Shown piece by piece: positions 18,792 through 27,189 of a stretch of 64,000 nt of DNA. The position numbers and the translations under genes were made by a program. Location of the stretch: positions 868,001 through 932,000 of the forward strand of contig NZ_BMVY01000001.1 of NCBI RefSeq assembly GCF_014650955.1. The letters run 5' to 3'. Below the pieces are notes generated by a model that did no database searches, was not told the origin of the DNA, and saw only the letters and a program-made list of their open reading frames with translations. Position 1 is the stretch's first letter. The number at the start of each line of letters is the position of its first letter. This DNA comes from Streptomyces tauricus. GTDB taxonomy: Bacteria; Actinomycetota; Actinomycetes; Streptomycetales; Streptomycetaceae.

Positions 18792-19070
18792 CTACGGCGC
18801 GGAGCCCCATTCGTGCGGTCGCCCGCCACGCCATTCCACCCAGCCGGGGTCGTCCAGCAACTCGGCCGGGGAGGACAGTCCGGCGGCCTCCAGGAACACG
18901 ATCAGATCGCGGTCGGAGTGGGCCAGCCCCAAAATCTCGGCCCCGCCGTCCCGGTGCACGCTCACGCGTCGCCCGCCGCTCGCGGCGGGCCGGTGCACAA
19001 CGACCAGTGCGCGTTCCACGGGATCCAGAGTGTCTCTCCCCCTCAGGTCGACGCCGCCCGGTCCGGGCAC
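18792..19070 (-). CDS. Small conserved-looking hypothetical protein
   Basis: A protein of at most 92 residues, likely shorter. The core VERALVVVHRPAASGGRRVSV, then GGAEILGLAHSDRDLIVFL and ELLDDPGWVEWRGG, has balanced composition and a plausible alpha/beta pattern, unlike shadow frames. The ATG at 19070 has no good ribosome site; an internal start nearer residue 17-19, just after a GGGGGAG tract, is possible. Function unknown. Confidence 0.55.
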   Translation of the reverse strand: MPGPGGVDLRGRDTLDPVERALVVVHRPAASGGRRVSVHRDGGAEILGLAHSDRDLIVFLEAAGLSSPAELLDDPGWVEWRGGRPHEWGSAP

Positions 19071-19122
19071 ACGTCTCGCTGGTCACGGCCAGCGGGACGG
19101 GCGGGACGGGCGGCGGGAACGG

Positions 19123-19323
19123 TCAGCGGGCCCGGGGTGCCCCCCGTCGCCGCTGTGCCGGCGGGGGCGGAGGCGGCGAGAAGGTGTCCTCGTCCTCGTC
19201 CAGGGGCGGCAGCTCGATGGTGTACTGCGGCTGGAGAAACAGACCGTGGTGCTGGGGCACGGCAGACGAGGCCGCCGCGTCCTGAACGGGACGTGCAGGG
19301 TCGCGATGCGAAGAGGCAGGCAT
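19123..19323 (-). CDS. Possible 66-residue proline-rich protein
   Basis: A short frame with HHGLFLQPQYTIELPPLDED and then a run of six prolines and an Arg-rich end. The hydrophobic/acidic middle looks like real protein, but the start region has only a weak GGATGG. A possible -10 (TAGGAT, minus strand, 19426-19421) lies ~100 bp upstream. It could be co-transcribed with the 92-residue gene downstream on the same strand. Confidence 0.35.
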   Translation of the reverse strand: MPASSHRDPARPVQDAAASSAVPQHHGLFLQPQYTIELPPLDEDEDTFSPPPPPPAQRRRGAPRAR

Positions 19324-19417
19324 CCAAAACCATCCGGAGTCGGGAGTCGCGCGGATCAGAGGCGGAGCTGTCGACCGATGAGCATCGGTACCTGCTACCT
19401 CGCGCGCTACTGCCCAT

Positions 19418-19785
19418 TAGATCCTATCGGCGCCCTGAGAACGAAAGGGCGCGGTGCGCGGAGTGGTGTGGATGAGTGATCCGCGTCTCCGAAGGACTGC
19501 TCGCGGCGTGGTCCGCGGGCCGCCGGAAGCTCCTGCGGACCGCCTGTCACAGGGGGTCCTCCCAGCCGCGTCCCAGCAGGTCAGATGCATGCCCGGACCA
19601 CACTCGGGCCACCTTTCGGGCCGACCGGCGCCCGGGGAGGGCGGTCCGACCGCCCCGGACGGTGATCCTCTGCGGGTGGCCGCAGGCCCGACGGGGCCCC
19701 GACCCCTGCCCACCGGCTTCCACACCCCCGCGTCCCCCGCGAAGACCCCCCTCCGCAGCCCCCGGTCCGACCGCACCGGCACCGC
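19418..19785. other. Intergenic region with one hairpin
   Basis: A 7-bp hairpin, GCGCCCT (19430-19436) with AGGGCGC (19446-19452), lies near the left end. The surrounding ~40 bp are relatively AT-rich (CCCATTAGATCCTATC). The rest is ordinary GC-rich DNA with shadow frames only. A 121-residue minus-strand frame here has no ribosome site and skewed composition and is not called. Confidence 0.4.
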
Positions 19786-19799
19786 TATAAGCTCCGCCC
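19786..19799 (+). promoter_or_regulatory. -10 element of a probable leaderless promoter (P-loop gene)
   Basis: TATAAG (19786-19791) is followed by eight bases and the ATG at 19800. No Shine-Dalgarno sequence is present between them, so the message probably begins at the start codon. Confidence 0.55.
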
Positions 19800-20318
19800 A
19801 TGGAGCGGATCTTGGTGGTAGGGGTCACGGGTGCAGGCAAGTCCACCCTCGCCCGGGCGGTGGGCGAGCGCCTGGACATGCCCTACTACGAGATGGACGC
19901 GCTGTATTTCACGGGTCCCGGCTGGGCCGTCAACGACACCTTGACCGAGGAGGTCGCACGCCTCACGTCCGCACCCCGCTGGATCGTCGACTCGGTCGGT
20001 TACCCCGAGGTCCGGGACCTGCTCTGGGACCGGGCGGACACCATCCTGTGGCTCGACTACGGGAAGCGTGTCGTCATACCCCGGGCCTTTCGCCGCTCCG
20101 TCAGGCGCACCGTCACCCGCGAGAGCATCTTCGGCGGCAACAGGGAGACCTGGGCGGGCTGGCTGAGCAAGGAACACCCGGTCTGGTGGGCCTGGTCCCA
20201 ACACGCCGTCCGACGCCAGGAGATCGAACGCCGGACGCGCGATCCCCGTTTCGCGCCCCTCGACACGCTCCGGTTCTCCCGTCCCCGCGACACCGCGGCC
20301 TGGCTGACGTCCGTGTGA
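19800..20318 (+). CDS. P-loop NTPase, adenylate-kinase/FlaR-like
   Basis: A 172-residue nucleotide kinase-like protein. Walker A is GVTGAGKST (residues 8-16). The following LARAVGERLDMPYYEMDALYF and the helical C-terminus resemble the topology-modulation/adenylate-kinase-related proteins common in actinobacteria. TILWLDYGKRVVIPRAFRRSVRR supplies a Walker-B-like aspartate and the basic lid. Substrate unknown. It starts without a ribosome site. Confidence 0.75.
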   Translation: MERILVVGVTGAGKSTLARAVGERLDMPYYEMDALYFTGPGWAVNDTLTEEVARLTSAPRWIVDSVGYPEVRDLLWDRADTILWLDYGKRVVIPRAFRRSVRRTVTRESIFGGNRETWAGWLSKEHPVWWAWSQHAVRRQEIERRTRDPRFAPLDTLRFSRPRDTAAWLTSV

Positions 20319-20380
20319 CCCGACCGGACCCGCTGACCTGACCTGACCGGCCCCAACCCGACCTGACCCGACCCGACCGG
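20316..20380. repeat. Degenerate pentanucleotide repeat
   Basis: Just after the P-loop gene, the + strand is largely built of CCTGA and CCCGA steps (for example GACCTGACCTGACC and CCCGACCTGACCCGACC). It is noncoding and looks like slippage-derived simple sequence. Confidence 0.6.
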
Positions 20381-20475
20381 AACAGAACGAAACCACCCGG
20401 CCCTGCCCGGCCCGGCCCGGCGGCACCGCGCCGAACCACAAAACCCAGCCGCCCGGCCAGCCGCCCCGCACCGGC

Positions 20476-20495
20476 CGATTGAAACCGTTCAATCG
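20476..20495. promoter_or_regulatory. Upstream LacI-like operator
   Basis: Perfect 8-bp arms CGATTGAA (20476-20483) and TTCAATCG (20488-20495) flank the central ACCG. Palindromes of this size centred on CG are typical of LacI/GalR-family sites. It lies 117 bp upstream of a second palindrome in front of the rhamnosidase gene. Confidence 0.55.
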
Positions 20496-20573
20496 CCGAC
20501 GCCCCACATTCCTCCGGCCTCTCCGGAGTAGCGACCGTATCCGACGCCCCGTCAAGAATGTGTTGCACGCTCA

Positions 20574-20623
20574 TTGACCCTCGCCCCGCACGCCCCTACG
20601 TTCACCCGCAGTGAATCGATTCA
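20574..20623 (+). promoter_or_regulatory. Rhamnosidase promoter with overlapping operator
   Basis: TTGACC (20574-20579) and TACGTT (20597-20602) are 17 nt apart, a good sigma-70-type pair. The predicted transcription start is near 20609. The palindrome TGAATCGATTCA (20612-20623) sits just downstream, where a bound LacI-type repressor would block initiation. Confidence 0.6.
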
Positions 20624-20660
20624 TCCCTATGGATTCATCCTTCCTACCTGAGGAGCCGCA

Positions 20661-23600
20661 GTGATCAGCAGGAGGAACATTCTGGCGGGTACGGCGGCGG
20701 CGATGGCCGTCACGGCGACCGCCGCGGGCACCGGATCCGCCGTGGCCGCGCCCGCGCCCGCACCGGTCCGGGCAGGCGCCCGTCGCAGCGCCCTGCGCGT
20801 CACCGCGCCGACGGTCGAGTACGTGCGACACCCCCTGGGCATCGACGCACAACACCCCCGGCTGAGCTGGCCGATGGCCTCGGACGAGCCGGGCGCGCGC
20901 CAGAGCGGCTATCAGATACGGGTGGCCTCCAGCGTCTCGCGGCTGTCGGAGCCGGATGTCTGGGACAGCGGGAAGGTCGTGTCCGACGAGTCCGTCCTCG
21001 TCCCGTACGCGGGCCCGCAACTCAAGCCGCGTACCCGGTACTTCTGGTCCGTGCGCGTGTGGGACGCCGACGGCGGTGCCTCGGCGTGGAGCGAGCCGTC
21101 GTGGTGGGAGACCGGGCTCCTGGACGCCGCGCAGTGGTCCGCGAAGTGGGTCTCCGCTCCCCCGGTCCTCACCGACGCGCCGTCGCTCGAAGGCAGCTCC
21201 TGGATCTGGTTCCCCGAGGGCGATCCGGCCGGCAGTGCCCCGGCGGTCACCCGTTGGTTCCGCCGCACACTCGACTTCCCGGACGCGGTCACGGCGGCGA
21301 CCCTGGCCATCAGCGCGGACAACGTCTACACCGTCTCCGTCAACGGCACCGAAGTGGCCCGCACCGATCTTGAGACGGACCGCGACGGCTGGCGCCGCCC
21401 CGCCGTCGTCGAGGTCCTCGCCCAGCTGCGTACGGGGCGGAACGTCCTCGCGGTCTCGGCCACCAACGCGTCCGAGGGGCCCGCGGGCCTGGTCGCCACC
21501 CTCACCCTGCACACGGCCTCCGGCGAACAGCGGATCGTCACCGACGACTCCTGGAGATCGACCGACAAGGAGCCCGCCGCCGGCTGGCGCGGCACCGACT
21601 TCGACGACAGTGCCTGGCCGCCGGCGAAGGAGGCGGCCGCGTGGGGCGCCGGGCCGTGGGGGAAGGTCGTCCCCGCGTCGTACGCGGCCAACCAACTGCG
21701 GCACGAGTTCAGGCTCCCGCGCAAGAAGGTGGCCCGCGCCCGGTTGTACGCCACGGCTCTCGGCGTCTACGAAGCCCACCTCAACGGACGCCGGGTGGGC
21801 CGCGACCAGCTCGCGCCCGGCTGGACCGACTACCGCGAACGCGTCCACTACCAGACCTACGACGTCACCCCGCTCGTCCGCTCCGGCGCCAACGCCATCG
21901 GCGCGTACGTGGCACCGGGCTGGTACGCGGGCAACGTCGGCATGTTCGGGCCCCACCAGTACGGCGAACGCCCCGCGCTGCTGGCGCAGTTGGAGGTCGA
22001 GTACACCGACGGGACGCGCGAGCGCGTCATCTCGGACAGTGACTGGCGGGCCGCCGCCGGGCCGATCGTCTCCGCCGACCTGCTGAGCGGCGAGACGTAC
22101 GACGCGCGCAAGGAGACCGCCGGCTGGACCTCACCCGGCTTCGACGACGGGGCGTGGCTCGACGCCGTGCGCACCCCCGGCGACGCCGTTCCCCCTCGGA
22201 TCGAGGCCCAGGTGGACGGGCCTGTACGGGTCGCCAAGGAACTTCCGGTCAAGAAGGTGACCCGGCCCGGGCCGGGGGTGTTCGTCTTCGACCTGGGCCA
22301 GAACATGGTCGGTTCGGTACGGCTGCGGGTCTCGGGCGCGGCCGGCACGACCGTCCGGCTGAGGCACGCCGAGGTCCTGAACCCCGACGGCACCCTCTAC
22401 ACGGCGAACCTGCGTACCGCCGCGGCGACCGACACGTACACGCTCAAGGGCGGTGGCCGGGAGACGTACGAGCCGCGGTTCACCTTCCACGGCTTCCGTT
22501 ACGTCGAGGTGACCGGGTATCCGGGGACTCCCACGGCGTCGGACCTCACCGGCCGCGTGATGCACACGTCGGCCCCCTTCACGTTCGACTTCGAGACCGA
22601 CGTCCCGATGCTCAACACACTGCACAGCAACATCACCTGGGGGCAGCGCGGCAACTTCCTCTCCATCCCGACGGACACGCCCGCGCGCGACGAACGCCTG
22701 GGCTGGACGGGTGACATCAACGTCTTCGCGCCCACGGCCGCCTACACGATGGAGTCCGCCCGGTTCCTCACGAAGTGGCTCGTGGACCTGCGCGACGGGC
22801 AGACCGCGGAGGGGGCCTTCACCGACGTGGCACCCATGGTGGGTACGGTCGGCAACGGTGTCGCGGGCTGGGGCGACGCGGGTGTCACGGTCCCCTGGTC
22901 GCTGTACCAGGCGTACGGCGACCGGCAGGTCCTGGAAGACGCGTGGTCGTCCGTCCAGGCCTGGCTGACGTACCTGGAGAAGAACAGCAGCGGGCTGCTG
23001 CGGCCGGCCGCCGGTTACGGCGACTGGCTGAACGTCGAGGACGAGACGCCCAAGGACGTCATCGCCACCGCGTACTTCGCCCACAGCGCCGACCTCGCGG
23101 CCCGTATCGCGAAGGAGCTGGACAAGGACCCCGCCCCCTACACCGACCTCTTCGGACGCGTACGCGCCGCGTTCCAGAAGGCGTATGTCAGCGCCGAGGG
23201 CAGGGTGAAGGGCGACACGCAGACGGCGTATGTGCTCGCCCTGTCGATGGACCTGCTGCCGGACGGACTGCGAACGGCGGCGGCCGACCGGCTCGTCGCG
23301 CTGATCGAGGCCAGGGACTGGCATCTGTCGACGGGCTTCCTCGGTACGCCCCGGCTGCTGCCCGTCCTCACCGAGACCGGCCACACCGATGTCGCCCACC
23401 GGCTGCTCGCGCAGCGGTCCTATCCCAGCTGGGGCTATCAGATCGACAAGGGCTCCACCACGATGTGGGAGCACTGGGACTCCATCCGGCCCGACGGCAG
23501 CTTCGAGGACCCGGGCATGAACTCGTTCAACCACTACGCCTACGGTTCGGTCGGCGAGTGGATGTACACCAACATCGCCGGTATCGCGGCGGGCCGGCCC

Positions 23601-23879
23601 GGCTACCGCGAGATCGTCGTCCGGCCGCGGCCGGGCGGGGGCGTCACCTCCGCCCGCGCCACGTTCGCCTCGGTCCGCGGTCCCGTCTCCACCCAGTGGC
23701 GGCAGCGGTCCGGAAAGTTCGTCCTGACGTGCTCCGTGCCGCCCAACACCACCGCCGAGGTGTGGATCCCCACGGACGCCCCGGACGAGGTCACCCACAC
23801 CGCCGCGACCTTCCTGCGCGGTGAGGACGGCTGCGCGGTGTACCGGGTCGGTTCGGGCACCCACCGCTTCAGCGCGTAG
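20661..23879 (+). CDS. Secreted alpha-L-rhamnosidase (GH78)
   Basis: A 1072-residue extracellular enzyme that removes terminal rhamnose from plant glycosides and pectins. The twin-arginine signal is SRRNILAG, cleaved near residue 28-30. The N-terminal beta domains include ARQSGYQIRVA and the Bac_rhamnosid_N region. The catalytic (alpha/alpha)6 barrel carries DTPARDERLGWTGD with the general acid, and TTMWEHWDSIRPDG near residue 940. A C-terminal beta domain follows. The GTG start has GAGGAG 5 nt upstream. Expression is probably controlled by the two palindromes upstream. Confidence 0.92.
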   Translation: MISRRNILAGTAAAMAVTATAAGTGSAVAAPAPAPVRAGARRSALRVTAPTVEYVRHPLGIDAQHPRLSWPMASDEPGARQSGYQIRVASSVSRLSEPDVWDSGKVVSDESVLVPYAGPQLKPRTRYFWSVRVWDADGGASAWSEPSWWETGLLDAAQWSAKWVSAPPVLTDAPSLEGSSWIWFPEGDPAGSAPAVTRWFRRTLDFPDAVTAATLAISADNVYTVSVNGTEVARTDLETDRDGWRRPAVVEVLAQLRTGRNVLAVSATNASEGPAGLVATLTLHTASGEQRIVTDDSWRSTDKEPAAGWRGTDFDDSAWPPAKEAAAWGAGPWGKVVPASYAANQLRHEFRLPRKKVARARLYATALGVYEAHLNGRRVGRDQLAPGWTDYRERVHYQTYDVTPLVRSGANAIGAYVAPGWYAGNVGMFGPHQYGERPALLAQLEVEYTDGTRERVISDSDWRAAAGPIVSADLLSGETYDARKETAGWTSPGFDDGAWLDAVRTPGDAVPPRIEAQVDGPVRVAKELPVKKVTRPGPGVFVFDLGQNMVGSVRLRVSGAAGTTVRLRHAEVLNPDGTLYTANLRTAAATDTYTLKGGGRETYEPRFTFHGFRYVEVTGYPGTPTASDLTGRVMHTSAPFTFDFETDVPMLNTLHSNITWGQRGNFLSIPTDTPARDERLGWTGDINVFAPTAAYTMESARFLTKWLVDLRDGQTAEGAFTDVAPMVGTVGNGVAGWGDAGVTVPWSLYQAYGDRQVLEDAWSSVQAWLTYLEKNSSGLLRPAAGYGDWLNVEDETPKDVIATAYFAHSADLAARIAKELDKDPAPYTDLFGRVRAAFQKAYVSAEGRVKGDTQTAYVLALSMDLLPDGLRTAAADRLVALIEARDWHLSTGFLGTPRLLPVLTETGHTDVAHRLLAQRSYPSWGYQIDKGSTTMWEHWDSIRPDGSFEDPGMNSFNHYAYGSVGEWMYTNIAGIAAGRPGYREIVVRPRPGGGVTSARATFASVRGPVSTQWRQRSGKFVLTCSVPPNTTAEVWIPTDAPDEVTHTAATFLRGEDGCAVYRVGSGTHRFSA

Positions 23880-23894
23880 CGCGGCCGTCACGCA

Positions 23895-23922
23895 GCGGCG
23901 TCCAACACACCTTGGACGCCGC
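23895..23922. terminator. Hairpin terminator after the rhamnosidase gene
   Basis: A perfect 11-bp stem, GCGGCGTCCAA (23895-23905) and TTGGACGCCGC (23912-23922), has a 6-nt loop and begins 16 nt after the stop codon. It lacks a T-tract, as is usual in this genus. Confidence 0.75.
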
Positions 23923-23974
23923 CGCGTTGGCGGGGCTGCGCGGAAGCGCGGTGGCCTGGCCATAAGGTGCTCGC

Positions 23975-25090
23975 ATGTCTGCCTCGTTGAGTTCCGCCAG
24001 ATCCCGCGCCGCGCTGCGCGCATCGGCGCGTATTTCCGTCGAGCTGCTGCTGGTTCTGGTGATGACCGCGGTGGCTCTCTGGCTCCTGGGCCGGATGTGG
24101 TCCGTGGTCTGGCCCCTCATAGTGGGCCTCCTGCTGACCACGCTGACCTGGCCCATGGCCCGCTTCCTGCGCCGGCGCGGATGGCGTCCCGCGCTGGCGG
24201 CCTCCCTGGTGACCGTGGTGTTCCTGGTGCTCGCCTCGGCCGTGGTCGCGCTGATCGCTGTCCCGGTGGCCTCCCAGTCCGGGGAGTTGACCGACGGCGT
24301 CGTGGACGGCATGCACAAGGTCCGTGACTGGGCCGCCGGACCGCCGCTGAACATCGACGACGCCCAGATCTCGGGCGCCATGGACAGTGCGGTCGAGCGC
24401 CTGCAGAAGAGCGCGGGCAGTATCACCACGACGGTCGTCACGGGCGTGAGCACCGTGGTCAACGGTCTGGTCACCGCCGTCCTGGCGATCTTCCTGATGT
24501 TCTTCTTCCTCAAGGACGGTCCGCGGTTCCTGCCGTGGCTCGCCCGTCAGCTGCCCGGCCGGCTCGCCGTCGACGTCCCCACCGTGGCCTCCCGCACCTG
24601 GGACACCCTGGGCTCGTTCGTACGGTCGCAGGCGGCCGTGGGGCTGCTCGACGCCGTCTTCATCGGCATCGGTCTGTGGATCGTGGACGTGCCGCTGGTC
24701 CTCCCGCTGGCGGTGCTGACCTTCGTCTCCGCGTTCGTGCCGATCGTGGGTGCCCTGTTCGCCGGCTTCGTCGCGGTGCTCATCGCCCTGGTGTCGAACG
24801 GTCTGACGGACGCGCTGATCGTGCTGGCGATCATCATCGGCGTGCAGCAGCTCGAAGGGAACGTCTTCCAGCCCATGATCCAGAGCCGCGGGCTCGGACT
24901 GCACGCGGCCGTCATCCTGCTGGCGGTGACGCTCGGCGGGAGTCTGGCGGGCGTGGTGGGCAGTCTGCTCGCCGTCCCGGTCGCCGCGATGATCGCCGTG
25001 TTCTGGAACTACCTGCGCGAGCAGCTCAGCGAACCACCGGAGGAACCGGAGACGCGGGAGCCGCGGGCCGACGACGCCGTCCCCTCCTGA
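23975..25090 (+). CDS. AI-2E family transporter
   Basis: A 371-residue membrane protein with about eight transmembrane helices. Family signatures are VWPLIVGLLLTTLTWPMARFLRRRGW near the N-terminus, FMFFFLKDG in the middle (written here LMFFFLKDG), and LEGNVFQPMIQSRGLGLHA then LGGSLAGVVGSLLAVPVAA at the end. Members export varied small molecules or exchange sodium for protons; the AI-2 link applies to few. TAAGGT at 23963-23968 lies 6 nt before the ATG and there is no ribosome site, so the mRNA may be leaderless. Confidence 0.88.
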   Translation: MSASLSSARSRAALRASARISVELLLVLVMTAVALWLLGRMWSVVWPLIVGLLLTTLTWPMARFLRRRGWRPALAASLVTVVFLVLASAVVALIAVPVASQSGELTDGVVDGMHKVRDWAAGPPLNIDDAQISGAMDSAVERLQKSAGSITTTVVTGVSTVVNGLVTAVLAIFLMFFFLKDGPRFLPWLARQLPGRLAVDVPTVASRTWDTLGSFVRSQAAVGLLDAVFIGIGLWIVDVPLVLPLAVLTFVSAFVPIVGALFAGFVAVLIALVSNGLTDALIVLAIIIGVQQLEGNVFQPMIQSRGLGLHAAVILLAVTLGGSLAGVVGSLLAVPVAAMIAVFWNYLREQLSEPPEEPETREPRADDAVPS

Positions 25091-25175
25091 AAGTCCCCGG
25101 CACGCGCCGCGGCCGGCCGGCTCGGGCACCCTCCTCGAGCGGGGCCGGGCCCGGCCGCCGGCGGTCGGCGGCCAC

Positions 25176-26207
25176 CTAAGGGTTCAGTACGACCTTGCCG
25201 GCGACCGTGCCGGATTCGGCCAGGCGCAGGGCCTCGGCGGCCTGTACGAGCGGGAGTTGGGCGGCGATCTGGGCCGTGACCTCCCCGCGCTGGAACGCCG
25301 CGAAGACCTGGCTGAGGTCGCTGCGCAGCCGGGCGCGGAACCGGTTCCTGGAAAGGGCCCGACCGGCCCAGACATTGAAGAAGTAGGCGCGGCGGCGGTT
25401 GGGCAGCGCGTTCCACAGCCACACCCGGCAGAGCAGCTTGAACACGGGCCACTGCTTGGAACCCTCGTCGTCCCGGGTGGAGGCGCTGCCGTAGGCGACG
25501 AGCGTCCCGCCGGGTGCGAGGAGGCGCCAGGAGTCGACGACGCCCCGGCCGCCGACGTGGTCGAAGACGGCGTCCACTCCGCCGGGGGCGAGTTCACGGA
25601 CGCGCGCGGCGACGTCCTCCGTGCGGTAGTCGACGGGGGCGACACCCTTCGCGAGGAGCGCCTCGTGGTGGCGCGCGGACGCCGTGCCGATCACCTTCAC
25701 GCCCGCGGCCTGGGCGAGCTGGACGAGGACCGAGCCGACACCGCCGTTGGCGCCGTGCACCAGGACGGTCCGTCCCGCGCGGACACGTGCCTTGCGGTGC
25801 AGCATCTGCCAGGCGGTGATGCCGTTGACCACCAGGGTCTCCGCCTGTGCTGCGCCGATCCCGTCGGGCACCCGCACCACGTCCGCCGCGTCGACGAGCA
25901 CGTGGGTGGACCAGCCGCCGACCTTCAGCAGGGCCGCCACCCGGGCGCCGGCCAGGCCCGGTTCGACGCCTTCGCCCGTGGTCAGCACCGTGCCGACCAG
26001 GTCGTAACCGGGCACGAAGGGGAACGGCGGCTGGTCGTAGTAGCGGCCCCGGCGCATCTGCTGCTCGGCGAAGGAGACCCCGGTGGCCTCCATCCGGATC
26101 AGGACCTGGCCGGGGCCCGCGACGGGGACGGCTCCGCGCCTGATCAGAAGTCCTTCCGGCGCCACCTTGCCCGGCAGGACGACCTCGACGAGTCCTTCGG
26201 CGTTCAT
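25176..26207 (-). CDS. Medium-chain dehydrogenase/reductase (quinone oxidoreductase-like)
   Basis: A 343-residue zinc-independent MDR enzyme. The N-terminal GroES-like domain contains GYDLVGTV, and the Rossmann domain carries VLVHGANGGVGSVLVQLAQ and the VFDHVGG motif of quinone oxidoreductases. The usual zinc cysteines are absent. The ATG at 26207 is preferred to one four codons upstream because GGAGGT precedes it. It is divergent from a TetR-type repressor that most likely controls it, a layout common for stress- or xenobiotic-responsive reductases. Confidence 0.87.
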   Translation of the reverse strand: MNAEGLVEVVLPGKVAPEGLLIRRGAVPVAGPGQVLIRMEATGVSFAEQQMRRGRYYDQPPFPFVPGYDLVGTVLTTGEGVEPGLAGARVAALLKVGGWSTHVLVDAADVVRVPDGIGAAQAETLVVNGITAWQMLHRKARVRAGRTVLVHGANGGVGSVLVQLAQAAGVKVIGTASARHHEALLAKGVAPVDYRTEDVAARVRELAPGGVDAVFDHVGGRGVVDSWRLLAPGGTLVAYGSASTRDDEGSKQWPVFKLLCRVWLWNALPNRRRAYFFNVWAGRALSRNRFRARLRSDLSQVFAAFQRGEVTAQIAAQLPLVQAAEALRLAESGTVAGKVVLNP

Positions 26208-26357
26208 GACTACCTCCATTGCGTCGCACTTGACTGACTGCTTCTTGCGTTCGTTAGAAGTTGTAACGCACCACGACGGATAGAGTCAATAACGCTGGTG
26301 ATAGCCTCTAACTAAATACGATGCACTGACACGGACAGACCTGGAAGGCGGTAGGCC
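26208..26357. promoter_or_regulatory. Divergent promoter region of the MDR/TetR pair
   Basis: The 150-bp region is clearly AT-richer than its surroundings. On the minus strand TTGACT (26289-26284) and TTACAA lie 17 nt apart and could drive the MDR gene. The arms TGCGTT and AACGCA near 26247-26271, 13 nt apart, overlap that -10 and are a candidate TetR operator. Confidence 0.45.
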
Positions 26358-27011
26358 ATGACGGACACGGGCACCGAGACCCCGCGCGAGCGCTACCGCG
26401 CCCAGGTGCGTGCCGAGGTCAAGGCGCACGCGTGGGAACAGCTCGCCTCGGCGGGGGCCTCCGCGCTCTCGCTCAACGCGATCGCCAAGCGCATGGGCAT
26501 GAGCGGACCCGCGCTCTACCGGTACTTCGCCAACCGCGACGAACTGATCACCGAGCTGATCCGGGACGCCTACCGCAGCCTCGCCGACACCTTCCGCGCG
26601 ACCGCCGCCGACGGCAGCGGCGACGGCGACCTGGCCGCGCTGGCGCACGCCCTGCGCGACTGGGCCCTACAGGACCCGCACCGCTACTTCCTCATCTACG
26701 GCACGCCCGTACCCGGCTACCACGCACCCGACGACATCACCGGGATCGTGCACGAGATCATGGCGACCCTGCTCGACGCCTGCGCCGCGCTGCCCTCGGC
26801 CCCCTCCACGACAGCGTTCGGCTCGCACCTCGAAGGGCACCGGCGGTGGGCGGGCGACCACCCCGCCGAGCCCGCGGCGCTGCACCGCGCGCTGACGTTC
26901 TGGACCCGGCTGCACGGCGTGCTGTCCCTGGAACTCGCGGGGCACTTCACCGGGATGGAGTTCGACCCCGCGCTGTTCTTCGCGGCCGAACTCGATGAGC
27001 TGACTCGATGA
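26358..27011 (+). CDS. TetR/AcrR family transcriptional regulator
   Basis: A 217-residue repressor. The N-terminal HTH spans residues ~13-60, with ALSLNAIAKRMGMSGPALYR followed by YFANRDELITELI. The C-terminal ligand domain matches the TetR_C_13-like group (LRDWALQDPHRYFLIYGTPVPGYHAP). It is divergent from the quinone-oxidoreductase-like gene and probably regulates both. Confidence 0.9.
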   Translation: MTDTGTETPRERYRAQVRAEVKAHAWEQLASAGASALSLNAIAKRMGMSGPALYRYFANRDELITELIRDAYRSLADTFRATAADGSGDGDLAALAHALRDWALQDPHRYFLIYGTPVPGYHAPDDITGIVHEIMATLLDACAALPSAPSTTAFGSHLEGHRRWAGDHPAEPAALHRALTFWTRLHGVLSLELAGHFTGMEFDPALFFAAELDELTR

Positions 27012-27044
27012 GCTGACCAAGGCGTCGGCGCACCGACCGCGGCA

Positions 27045-27066
27045 GGTCTGCCCGTTCGGGCAGGCC
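27045..27066. terminator. Terminator after the TetR gene
   Basis: A hairpin with a core stem CTGCCC (27048-27053) and GGGCAG (27058-27063), loop GTTC, extendable by three outer pairs. It lies ~35 nt after the TetR stop codon. Confidence 0.6.
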
Positions 27067-27107
27067 CCTGTGCCTTCGCGCCTCGTGATACCCGTACGGC
27101 GGCACGT

Positions 27108-27120
27108 TAGGGTCGGGCGG
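27108..27120 (+). promoter_or_regulatory. -10 element TAGGGT, 7 nt before a GTG
   Basis: TAGGGT (27108-27113) is followed by exactly seven bases and the GTG at 27121. The identical box with the same spacing precedes the starts at 35796 and 38977, supporting leaderless transcription from here. Confidence 0.5.
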
Positions 27121-27189
27121 GTGAGCACCATGACCACAGCGATCACCGCGGAACACAGCGCGGTGCAGGGGGAGTTCGCCGGTGATTGA
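27121..27189 (+). CDS. Possible 22-codon leader ORF overlapping the M23 gene
   Basis: GTG at 27121 opens a frame of 22 codons (VSTMTTAITAEHSAVQGEFA, then GD) that stops at 27187-27189, inside the first codons of the M23 peptidase gene (GTG 27182, a different frame). A good Shine-Dalgarno GGGGGAG for the downstream gene lies within it. It may couple translation of the peptidase to this leader. It is too short to judge as a protein. Confidence 0.4.
   Translation: MSTMTTAITAEHSAVQGEFAGD

Noticed and set aside
19417..19782. A 121-residue minus-strand frame
   Set aside because: No ribosome site, Arg/Gly/Pro-skewed composition and no recognisable family; it fits a shadow frame.
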